Shown here: positions 35,771 to 42,868 of the stretch, one piece after another
Numbering within the stretch: the first letter of the stretch is position 1
Layout of the letters: every line of letters begins with the position of its first letter
NCBI RefSeq assembly: GCF_003854275.1
Contig: NZ_QTQP01000021.1
Span: forward strand, 60,676 to 124,675
Direction of reading: 5' to 3'
Source: Burkholderia sp. Bp8963
GTDB taxonomy: Bacteria > Pseudomonadota > Gammaproteobacteria > Burkholderiales > Burkholderiaceae
Length of the DNA: 64,000 nucleotides
The notes under the pieces: model-generated
What the model saw: only the letters and a program-made list of their open reading frames with translations
Database searches by the model: none
Told to the model about the DNA's origin: nothing
Made by a program: the position numbers and the translations under genes

Positions 35771-35796
35771 ACAGTTTAACTTGCAAGTTAAACTGT
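35771..35796. promoter_or_regulatory. Perfect 26-bp palindromic operator of the marR operon
   Basis: Half-site acagtttaacttg (35771-35783) is followed directly by its exact reverse complement caagttaaactgt (35784-35796). It lies 9 bp upstream of one possible marR start and 21 bp upstream of the other, in a locally AT-rich stretch. This size and symmetry fit a MarR dimer site. Confidence 0.8.
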
Positions 35797-35887
35797 TAAT
35801 ATGGATTGAGCGGAAGGCTGGCGCTCCCGGTCCGGGGGCGTGCGAACGCGAGACGGCGACGGTTTGTACCGGCGCGTTCGGGCGATG

Positions 35888-36997
35888 CTACTTCAACGAG
35901 CAGCTGAGCCAGCGGTGGATCCTGAGCGCATCGCTCGTCACGCCGGCACGCGTCGGCGCGCCGAGCAGGACGACGGTTTCCGGCCGGCCGTGTACGTGCA
36001 TGCGCATCACGACGCCGTACCCGGATTCGTTAATGAAGCCCGTCTTCTGCAGCCGGATCGGCAGGCGGCCGGATCGGACGAGCGGGTCGGAGTTCACGTA
36101 GATCAGTTCGTCGTCGCCGGGGCGCACGGTCTTCGACTTGTCCGTCGAGAAGCGCCGGATCAGCGGATCCTGCGCGGCGGCGTCGACGAGCCGCGCGAGC
36201 TCCTCGGCCGTCGACACGTTGTGCGGCGACAGGCCGGTCGGCTCCCGGAAACGCGTGTGACGCATGCCGAGCCGTTTCGCCTCGCGATTCATCGCGGCGA
36301 CGAACGCGGGGCGTCCGCCCGGAAAATCGCGGCTCAGCGCGGCCGCCGCACGGTTCTCCGACGACATCAGCGCAATGTGATACATGTCGCGCCGCGACAG
36401 CGTCGAGCCGACCGCCAGCCGCGAACCCGTGAACTTGATCGCGTCGCGATCGTGTGCGCTCACGCGCAGCATGCCGTTCAGCGGACGGCCGGCGTTGCGC
36501 GCGACGACGGCCGTCATCAGCTTCGAGATCGATGCGATCGGCCGCACCGTGCGCGCATTGCGCGCGACGAGCGGGGTGCGCGTGTCGACGTCGAGCACGT
36601 AGGCGGCGCGCGAATGGAGCGATTTCACTGCGCGCGAGCTGTAGCCGCAGCTTGCGAGCAGACGCGGCTTCGCGGGCGCGTTGCGCGGGCGGACGGTCGA
36701 TGCGCGTTTCGTGCGGCGAGACGGCTGGGCTGACGCGTGCTTGGGCCGGGTGGCGCGATGCCGTGCGTGAGGGCGGCGATGCTTGGCGGCCTTGCGGTGT
36801 ACTGACGGTTTCTTGACCGCCGTCGCATGCTCGTGCGCGACGCGCTGGGTTGCGCGATGGGCGGATGCGTTCGTCATGAACGCACACAGGATGATCGAGA
36901 TGGCGATGAGCCAGTAAGTCCGGGCGCGGGGCAGGCGCGCGATGATGCCAGTCAAGCGGCAATCTTCTTGTGTCACGCGGGTTGTGGCTGCGCGCAT
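35888..36997 (-). CDS. D-alanyl-D-alanine endopeptidase (PBP7/8-like, peptidase S11)
   Basis: A protein of up to 369 aa. An N-terminal membrane/signal helix (YWLIAISIILCAFMTNASA) is followed by a long Arg/Lys/His/Pro-rich basic segment (residues about 47-108). The S11 domain has SxxK in ASISKLMTA, SxN in MSSENRAAA and KTG in LQKTGFINESG. It should cleave DD-crosslinks or stem peptides of peptidoglycan in the periplasm. The start is uncertain: ATG 36997 lacks a ribosome site; TTG 36955 would give a cleaner signal peptide. The basic segment may contact the anionic envelope (inference). Confidence 0.88.
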   Translation of the reverse strand: MRAATTRVTQEDCRLTGIIARLPRARTYWLIAISIILCAFMTNASAHRATQRVAHEHATAVKKPSVHRKAAKHRRPHARHRATRPKHASAQPSRRTKRASTVRPRNAPAKPRLLASCGYSSRAVKSLHSRAAYVLDVDTRTPLVARNARTVRPIASISKLMTAVVARNAGRPLNGMLRVSAHDRDAIKFTGSRLAVGSTLSRRDMYHIALMSSENRAAAALSRDFPGGRPAFVAAMNREAKRLGMRHTRFREPTGLSPHNVSTAEELARLVDAAAQDPLIRRFSTDKSKTVRPGDDELIYVNSDPLVRSGRLPIRLQKTGFINESGYGVVMRMHVHGRPETVVLLGAPTRAGVTSDALRIHRWLSCSLK

Positions 36998-37415
36998 CGC
37001 GCGAGCGAGAGCGCGGCGAAGCGCGCGGGAAATTATACGAGTGACCGCGAACGGGATGCGCCGCGGCGCGCGTGTGCCGGCGCGCTCAGCGCGGCCAATG
37101 CCGGCGCGACACGACGGCGAAACTGATCGCTATCGAGCCGGTCGTCGCGCGACCTTCGGTGTCGGACATCGCGTCGGCGAAGCGAGGGCGACGGCGCGCG
37201 TTGCGTGGGGCCGCCGCGGCGCTTGCGGCCGGATCCGGCTCGCTGTCGCCGGCCGGCTCCCCGGCAACAGCGGGTTCGAGCGCCACGCGGCGTGCCGGGT
37301 TCATCGGGTGACGGAAAGGCATGACGGAGGGTTCCGGAACGAACATGACCGTATTGAACCGCTCGGCGTTCAATCCGTAAAATGAATGTTTTGATCGATA
37401 CGATTCCTCGCTGGA
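36998..37415. other. Intergenic stretch without recognisable gene
   Basis: These 418 bp lie between two divergent genes (PBP7-like and LysR). Several ORFs of 60-90 codons cross it, but none has a ribosome site or familiar sequence. The LysR gene therefore has no divergent partner except the PBP7-like gene. Confidence 0.45.
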
Positions 37416-38291
37416 ATGGAACTGAAACTGCTGAGAACGTTTCTGACCGTCACCGAGTGGCGTCATTTCAGCCGCGCGGCGGAGATGCTGCACATGAGCC
37501 AGCCGGCGCTCAGCAAGCAGATCGGCGCGCTGGAGGCGAGCCTGGGCGGCAAGCTGTTCGAGCGCGGGCGGCATGGCGCCGAGCTGACGCCGTTCGGCGA
37601 ACGGTTTCTGCCCGATGCACAGGCGCTCGTGCGCGATGCCGATGACATCGTGCGGCGCGCGCGCGAGGCGAGCAGCGGCCAGCGCGGGCATCTGCGTGTC
37701 GGCATCTGCCTGTCGGTGCTGACGATCGTGCCGCGGCTGATCGCCGAATTCCGCCGTCAGCATCCGGGCGTGGCCGTCACGCTGAGCGACCTGTCTTCGT
37801 CGGAACAGACGCGCCGCTTGCTCGCAGGCAAGCTGGAGGTCGGCTTCCTGCGCCTGCCGGCCGAGGAAGGGCTGTCGTCGTTCAAGATGGTCGACGAGGG
37901 GCTCGCGCTGGCATTGCCGCCACACCTTGGATATACGCGCGTTCCCGCCGATCTCTGGGTGCTCAACGAGATCGGCTTCATTGCGCTGCAGCGCGCGCGG
38001 GGGCCCGGGCTCGCCGCGCAGATCGACCGCTGGTGCGTCGAGCGCCGCTTCGTGCCGAACGTCACACAGCAGGCAGAGGATGTCCAGTCGGTGCTCACGT
38101 CGGTCGCGGCGGGCGTCGGCGTTGCGTTCATTCCGTCGCGTGCGCAGCACCTGCTGCGTGACGCAACGGTGCTGCCGCTACCCGGCAAGGACGCGAAGTG
38201 GCGTGTGGGGCTTGCCTGGCCGTCCGCGCGGAAGGACCCTGTTACCGCGCGTTTTGTCGCGCATGTGCGGGCTGCGATGAAGGAGACTTGA
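37416..38291 (+). CDS. LysR-family transcriptional regulator
   Basis: A 291-aa LysR protein (MELKLLRTFLTVTEWRHFSR; MLHMSQPALSKQIGALE), with the effector domain starting near GHLRVGICLSVLTIVP. It resembles the large BenM/CatM-like group. It is convergent with the LRR kinase gene and 418 bp away from the divergent PBP7-like gene. The target is unknown. Confidence 0.9.
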   Translation: MELKLLRTFLTVTEWRHFSRAAEMLHMSQPALSKQIGALEASLGGKLFERGRHGAELTPFGERFLPDAQALVRDADDIVRRAREASSGQRGHLRVGICLSVLTIVPRLIAEFRRQHPGVAVTLSDLSSSEQTRRLLAGKLEVGFLRLPAEEGLSSFKMVDEGLALALPPHLGYTRVPADLWVLNEIGFIALQRARGPGLAAQIDRWCVERRFVPNVTQQAEDVQSVLTSVAAGVGVAFIPSRAQHLLRDATVLPLPGKDAKWRVGLAWPSARKDPVTARFVAHVRAAMKET

Positions 38292-38330
38292 GCGACGCGC
38301 ATGTGCTGCCGCGCCGCGCGCCGACACCCA

Positions 38331-39659
38331 TCACGTCGTCAACGGCAGCAGCGTGGCTGCAATCGCTTCGAACGAAGGCCTGCTTTCGACCGTTTCGCTC
38401 ACGCATGAGGCCGCGAGGGCTTCAAGCTCGCCCGCGCAGGGCAGCGTTCCCGGCTCGCACCGCTCGATCAGTTCGTCGAGCAGATGGCCGAATGCGCACA
38501 CTTCCAGCCGCTGCAGAGCCGATCCGAGCGCTCGATCGTCGGTGTCGTAGAAAGACGCCGCGCCGAAATCTCCCAGCAACGCGCGCCCCGCGCCGCAATG
38601 CAGGATGTTGTGCGCGTACAGGTCGCCATGCATGATGCCTCGCCGATGCAGATGGCAGGCTGCCGATGCGATGCCATGCGCGATACGCAGTGCCGACGCC
38701 GGATCGAAGCGCACGTCATCCGCATAGACATCGCGCGTGCAGGAATCGAGGCTCGGCGGCGCGGCGAGATTCGCGAAAGCCGGATCGATCAGCGCCATCA
38801 CGAGGCCGTGCGTGTCCGACGGATGGTCTTTCACTTTGCCGATCACCGGGATCAGGTTCGGGTGCTGCCCTGCGTGAATGCAGGCGGCCATTTCGCAGTC
38901 GGGCAAGCCGTCGCTCGTCACGGCGCCCTTGAAGAGCTTGACGGCGGCGGGCTGCGACGAACGACCGTCATCCGCCTGCCGCGTCGCCCGATAGATGATT
39001 CCCGACGCACCTTCGCCCAGCTTTTGCTCGAGCGCGAGCGAAGCCCAGCGCACGTCGGCGATCGACGTGTCGGCGGACGCCGTCGCTTCAAGCGCGCCGG
39101 TGAACGGATTGCCTGCGTAGGCGAGCCACGCCAGGCGGGGCATGCGCAACAGCCATGCGGGCATTTCGTTCAACCGGTTGGCCGACAGACGCACCAGTTC
39201 GAGCCGTGAGCACGCAGCCATTTCCTCAGGCAACGCGCGTAACCGGTTGCCCGCGAGCATCAGCTTCTGCAGCCGTGCGCAGTCACCGATCTCCGCGGGC
39301 AGCGATTCGATCTCGTTGTCGGTCAGGATCAGCCAGCGCAGTTCGCGCGGCAGCGATTTGCCCGAAACCTTGCGGATGCGATTCGCCTTGAAGCCGATCA
39401 TGCTCAGCTGCGCGCACTCGCCCAGAACACCGGGCAACTCGGTAAACGGGTTATTCGAAGCAAAGAGGATGCGCAGCCGGTGCAGGCGCGGCAGATCGTC
39501 CGGCAGCGTCGAAAGTGCGTTGCCGGACAGGTCGAGCGTTTCGAGCGTGTCGGCAAGATCGAAGATTTCGCGCGGAAATTCGGTCAGCCCGCAAGCGAGC
39601 TTCAGATGCCGGGCACCCGCGAGCTGTCCGGACCGGAGTTGTTCAATGGAGGCTGTCAC
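38331..39659 (-). CDS. Leucine-rich-repeat protein kinase
   Basis: A 442-aa protein with a eukaryote-like layout. Residues 17-190 hold about seven LRRs (LETLDLSGNALSTLPDDLP; LRWLILTDNEIESLPAEIG). Residues 208-440 are a kinase: glycine loop LGEGASGIIYRA, ATP lysine AAVKLFKG (K241), catalytic loop HGDLYAHN (344-351, Asp346) and LGDFGAASF (DFG 364-366). HRD is altered to HGD. There is no signal or membrane segment, so it should be cytoplasmic. The start is GTG at 39659 without a strong ribosome site. The role is unknown; homologues occur in other Burkholderia and Pseudomonas. Confidence 0.9.
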   Translation of the reverse strand: MTASIEQLRSGQLAGARHLKLACGLTEFPREIFDLADTLETLDLSGNALSTLPDDLPRLHRLRILFASNNPFTELPGVLGECAQLSMIGFKANRIRKVSGKSLPRELRWLILTDNEIESLPAEIGDCARLQKLMLAGNRLRALPEEMAACSRLELVRLSANRLNEMPAWLLRMPRLAWLAYAGNPFTGALEATASADTSIADVRWASLALEQKLGEGASGIIYRATRQADDGRSSQPAAVKLFKGAVTSDGLPDCEMAACIHAGQHPNLIPVIGKVKDHPSDTHGLVMALIDPAFANLAAPPSLDSCTRDVYADDVRFDPASALRIAHGIASAACHLHRRGIMHGDLYAHNILHCGAGRALLGDFGAASFYDTDDRALGSALQRLEVCAFGHLLDELIERCEPGTLPCAGELEALAASCVSETVESRPSFEAIAATLLPLTT

Positions 39660-39873
39660 GATGGAGGGTGGGAATCGGCGGCCGGTGATGATTGGCCAAC
39701 CGCGCCAATTCTACTCGGAGCGCATGCCGGCAGGCGCGCATTCCGCCACCCGGCAACCTGTTCCGAGCGTGACACGGATCGCCGATACGCGGGCAATCGT
39801 TGGCAAGCGCCCCGGAGAATCAGCGTTGGGGGCCGGCGGATGCGGCCGCTCCTGAAACCCGAAGCGACTGCCG

Positions 39874-40242
39874 TTATCGTCGCGGCGGGATGCGGCGCCA
39901 GGTGGCCACCACGACCAGCAGAAACGCGACGTACACGACGGCAAACACCCAAGCCGGCAGATCGTAGTACATCCAGACGCTCACCCAATGCTGAATGAAT
40001 CCCTGCGGGCCGGTCCTGCCGACGCGCAGCAAGTCCTCGAGGACGGTGAGCGGGCACGGCAGGTCGAGGGCTGCCAGTGCTGCGACGATGCCGATCGCGC
40101 CAAGATGCGTGATCCGGAATGCGCGATTACGCGCCCAGTTGCGCTTGAACGCGGCGCCCACCCAGATCGCGAGCAACCCGACAACGATGAAGATGACGAG
40201 CATCGCGTGCACGACCAGAACCGTATTCGCCAGCCAGATCAT
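39874..40242 (-). CDS. DUF2784-family small membrane protein
   Basis: A 122-aa protein with three or four hydrophobic helices (VLVVHAMLVIFIVVGLLAIWV; AFRITHLGAIGIVAALAALD; LPAWVFAVVYVAFLLVVVAT) and the DUF2784 pattern NRAFRITHL and CPLTVLED. The ATG at 40242 has ggaaga 6 nt upstream. The function is unknown. It is divergent from the hydrolase at 40375 and has 214 bp with no gene between its end and the LRR kinase start. Confidence 0.85.
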   Translation of the reverse strand: MIWLANTVLVVHAMLVIFIVVGLLAIWVGAAFKRNWARNRAFRITHLGAIGIVAALAALDLPCPLTVLEDLLRVGRTGPQGFIQHWVSVWMYYDLPAWVFAVVYVAFLLVVVATWRRIPPRR

Positions 40243-40374
40243 CACGTTCTTCCATGTGCGTTGGTGTGGGCCGCGCATGATGCAACGGGTGGGCGTATGC
40301 TTGATCGTGGACGCGTCAGCGTGCACGGCGTCGCGCCAGCTCGCGTGCGGGAACCTCGTACAGCGTAGCGGAAA

Positions 40375-41211
40375 ATGGCCCGGCGGGATGCGAGTGCTTC
40401 GGCGAACAGCCGAGCGGGCGCATTGGGCGGGGCGACGCGTCTCGCCGTCGTGTGTCTGATTGTCTTCGCAGGAGTTGCGATGATGCAGGATCGCTTCATC
40501 TACTTCCCCGAGCGGGCCACGGTCGGCGATGTCGAATCCGGCGGGCTGCACGCGTGGCCGTCACCGGACGCCTTTCGGGGCCTGCTGGCCGAGCCGACCG
40601 GACCGGTGCGCGGAACGGCCGTCGTGTTCCATGGCAATGCCGGGCATGCCGGCCATCGTTCGTACTTTGCGACGGCGCTCACCCGAATGGGGCTGCGCGT
40701 GATTCTCGCGGAATATCCGGGCTACGGGCCACGTGAAGGCGCGCCCAGCGAAGAAAGCCTGGTTGCCGACGCGCGTCAGACGATTGCGATTGCGCATCGC
40801 CGCTACGGGATGCCGCTGCTGCTGGTCGGCAAGTCGCTCGGCGCCGGCGTCGCGGCAGAGGCCGGCGCGCGCGAGCGCGACAACGTGACTGGCGTGCTGC
40901 TGATCACCCCGTGGGACACGCTCGAGCACGTCGCCGCCTATCACTATCCATGGCTGCCGATGACGTGGCTGCTGCGGGACCGGTACGACAGCGTGGAGCA
41001 TCTGGCCTCGTTCGGCCGTCCTGTCGTGGTGGCGGTCGCGGAGCGCGACAGCATCGTCCCGGCACGCTTTGGCGAGGCGCTTTACGACGGGCTGGGCGAT
41101 CCGAAACGACTGTTGGTCGTGAAGGCGGCCGAGCATAACGACTGGATCGGCTTCGTCGACGATGCGTGGTGGCAGGACGCGCTCGGCTTCCTGCTCGCCC
41201 CCACCCATTGA
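40375..41211 (+). CDS. Membrane-anchored alpha/beta-hydrolase
   Basis: A 278-aa protein. One N-terminal transmembrane helix (LAVVCLIVFAGVAMM) is followed by a hydrolase domain of the YfhR/BEM46 kind: FIYFPE, the oxyanion motif VFHGNAGHAGHRSYFA, the nucleophile in LLVGKSLGAG, and Asp/His in AERDSIVPA and AAEHNDWIG. It should face the periplasm or cytoplasmic membrane surface and hydrolyse an unknown ester or amide. It ends 3 bp before the small gene at 41215, so they may be co-transcribed. Confidence 0.87.
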   Translation: MARRDASASANSRAGALGGATRLAVVCLIVFAGVAMMQDRFIYFPERATVGDVESGGLHAWPSPDAFRGLLAEPTGPVRGTAVVFHGNAGHAGHRSYFATALTRMGLRVILAEYPGYGPREGAPSEESLVADARQTIAIAHRRYGMPLLLVGKSLGAGVAAEAGARERDNVTGVLLITPWDTLEHVAAYHYPWLPMTWLLRDRYDSVEHLASFGRPVVVAVAERDSIVPARFGEALYDGLGDPKRLLVVKAAEHNDWIGFVDDAWWQDALGFLLAPTH

Positions 41212-41214
41212 ACG

Positions 41215-41556
41215 ATGACATCCCGTTCCGTTCCGGCCAAAGCGCGGCGCTTCTTCGTCCTCGATGCGGACGATGTCCCCGTCGAAGTTTTCGACGAAAG
41301 CGCGTGGACGCGCTGGATGGCCGAGAACGACCTCGTCTTCCGCCGCACCGTGCTGGACGAATCCGGCGTGACGATCACGACGCGTTTCCGTGGCGTAGCG
41401 GATGCGAAGACCGTGGACGTCTGTCTGTTCGTGACGCGCATCGCCGGAATGGCCGTGCAGGACAACAAGGCTTTCGCCGCACGTACCGCCGACGAGGCGC
41501 TGGAACAGCACGAGCGCCTGCTGCAGGAGATTCTGCGAAAGCTGACCGGGCGGTGA
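41215..41556 (+). CDS. Hypothetical 113-aa protein
   Basis: A small soluble acidic protein (RFFVLDADDVPVEVFDESAW; ending EHERLLQEILRKLTGR). The C-terminal helix could form a coiled coil. No family is recognised. It begins 3 bp after the hydrolase stop, so the two are probably one operon. Base usage matches its neighbours. Confidence 0.7.
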   Translation: MTSRSVPAKARRFFVLDADDVPVEVFDESAWTRWMAENDLVFRRTVLDESGVTITTRFRGVADAKTVDVCLFVTRIAGMAVQDNKAFAARTADEALEQHERLLQEILRKLTGR

Positions 41557-41700
41557 TCGCCCGCGCCCGGCGATTGGCGGAAGGGCGCTCAATCTGGCGG
41601 TTTTGTTTAAAGTAGCGGAAACGCAACGGGCGAGGGCGCGCATGCGCTGCACGTGCTGCGCGCTGCCGCCCGAACGACGAAACCTCGATACGCACGACCG

Positions 41701-41976
41701 ATGACCACCGAACAGAACGACGACGACCTCGATCCCGCCATTGTCGCGATCCTGGCGGCGCTGCACGAAGCGGCGCGCGACCCCGCGGGCAAGACGTGGT
41801 CGCTTCCGAAGCTCGCGAAGCGCACGCAATTGCCGATGAGCTCGTTGCGCCGCGTGTTGACGCAGCTCGACGCCGGCGGCCTGACGGTCACGACCCTGCA
41901 CGAAGACGGCACGGGCTCCGCGGCATTGACCGAAGACGGTCGTGCGGTGTGTGCACAGCTTTTCGATGCGGCGTAA
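41701..41976 (+). CDS. Small winged-HTH regulator
   Basis: A 91-aa protein with an N-terminal acidic stretch (MTTEQNDDDLD) and one winged HTH (WSLPKLAKRTQLPMSSLRRV; wing LTVTTLHEDGTGSAALTEDG), of the MarR/IclR-like DNA-binding type without an effector domain. I chose ATG 41701 because upstream residues are basic and not part of the fold. It lies 144 bp after the previous gene and 63 bp before the convergent outer-membrane protein gene. Confidence 0.75.
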   Translation: MTTEQNDDDLDPAIVAILAALHEAARDPAGKTWSLPKLAKRTQLPMSSLRRVLTQLDAGGLTVTTLHEDGTGSAALTEDGRAVCAQLFDAA

Positions 41977-42039
41977 CAAGGGCGGGGCATCGAAGCGACC
42001 CGCCGTCCGTTCAGATTGTCTGGCGCGACGCGCAATCGA

Positions 42040-42783
42040 TCACCAGCGCGCCGTCACCCCGGCCATGACCGAATGATCGTACGTCTGGTCGTTCAACCCG
42101 CGCCGGTACCCGATATCGAGATCGAGCCACGGTTTCGGCGAATAGATCGCGCCGGCGATCACGAATGCAGGATTCGCCGACGCGTTGCGCTCGGCATTGC
42201 GTGACGTGCCGACATCCACGACGATCTGGAACGTATCCGTGGCCCGATAGATTGCGGCCCCCGACACCTGCCAGATCGAAGTCAGGTCGTCCTGCCGATT
42301 CGGCTGGTACGTGATCCCGGCATTGGCGAGAAACGAAAACCGCGCGACATCGACTTGCGCGAGCATCGTCGCGCCGGCGCCGACGCGCCCGGTTCCCAGG
42401 CCGCGCTGGTCGTCCCCGGTCGGGATCGATACCCTTGGCTTCAGCGCAAGCGTGAACGGGCCGCGTTCGAGGAAGCGCCATTTCATGCCGACCTCGACAT
42501 CGCCGAAGCCCGAGCCGTTTTCGTCGGATCGTGTCTGCAGATGCGTATACGGCGCGTTGACGTACAGATCGACCCGATCGCCGAACCCGCGCGTCATGGT
42601 CGAATTCCAGAGCTGCTGACGTCCGGTTTCCTCCTGTTTCGACGTCTGCTCGGCGTTCAGTTCGAGCTGCCAGTTCGCGTTGCCCTGTGTGCCCGTGTCG
42701 TCGCTGACGAGCGGATGGGCGGCGTCCGCGCCGATCGGCGCGAAGAAGGCGCTCGCGGCGGCGAGCGGAAGCATTCTTTTCAT
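42040..42783 (-). CDS. Outer-membrane beta-barrel protein (phenol MetA-pathway/transporter family)
   Basis: A 247-aa protein with a signal peptide (MKRMLPLAAASAFFAPIGAD, cleaved near DAA) and amphipathic strands ending VMAGVTARW with a C-terminal aromatic. The motif GDVEVGMKWRFLERGPFTLALKP is typical of PF13557, the putative MetA-pathway outer-membrane family. Start at 42783 with caggtga 6 nt upstream. It follows mgtA on the same strand after 85 bp, so it may be in the mgtA transcript (inference). The substrate is unknown. Confidence 0.82.
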   Translation of the reverse strand: MKRMLPLAAASAFFAPIGADAAHPLVSDDTGTQGNANWQLELNAEQTSKQEETGRQQLWNSTMTRGFGDRVDLYVNAPYTHLQTRSDENGSGFGDVEVGMKWRFLERGPFTLALKPRVSIPTGDDQRGLGTGRVGAGATMLAQVDVARFSFLANAGITYQPNRQDDLTSIWQVSGAAIYRATDTFQIVVDVGTSRNAERNASANPAFVIAGAIYSPKPWLDLDIGYRRGLNDQTYDHSVMAGVTARW

Positions 42784-42868
42784 TACATCACCTGTGAAGC
42801 GTTGCACGCGTCCGGCCCGCGCGTTGCGCGCGAGCCGGACGGCTGTCAGTGGATCGCCGCGGCGGGCA

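Noticed and set aside
37086..38150. A 354-codon minus-strand frame over the LysR gene at 37416
   Set aside because: Arg-rich shadow; the LysR on the plus strand has an intact HTH.
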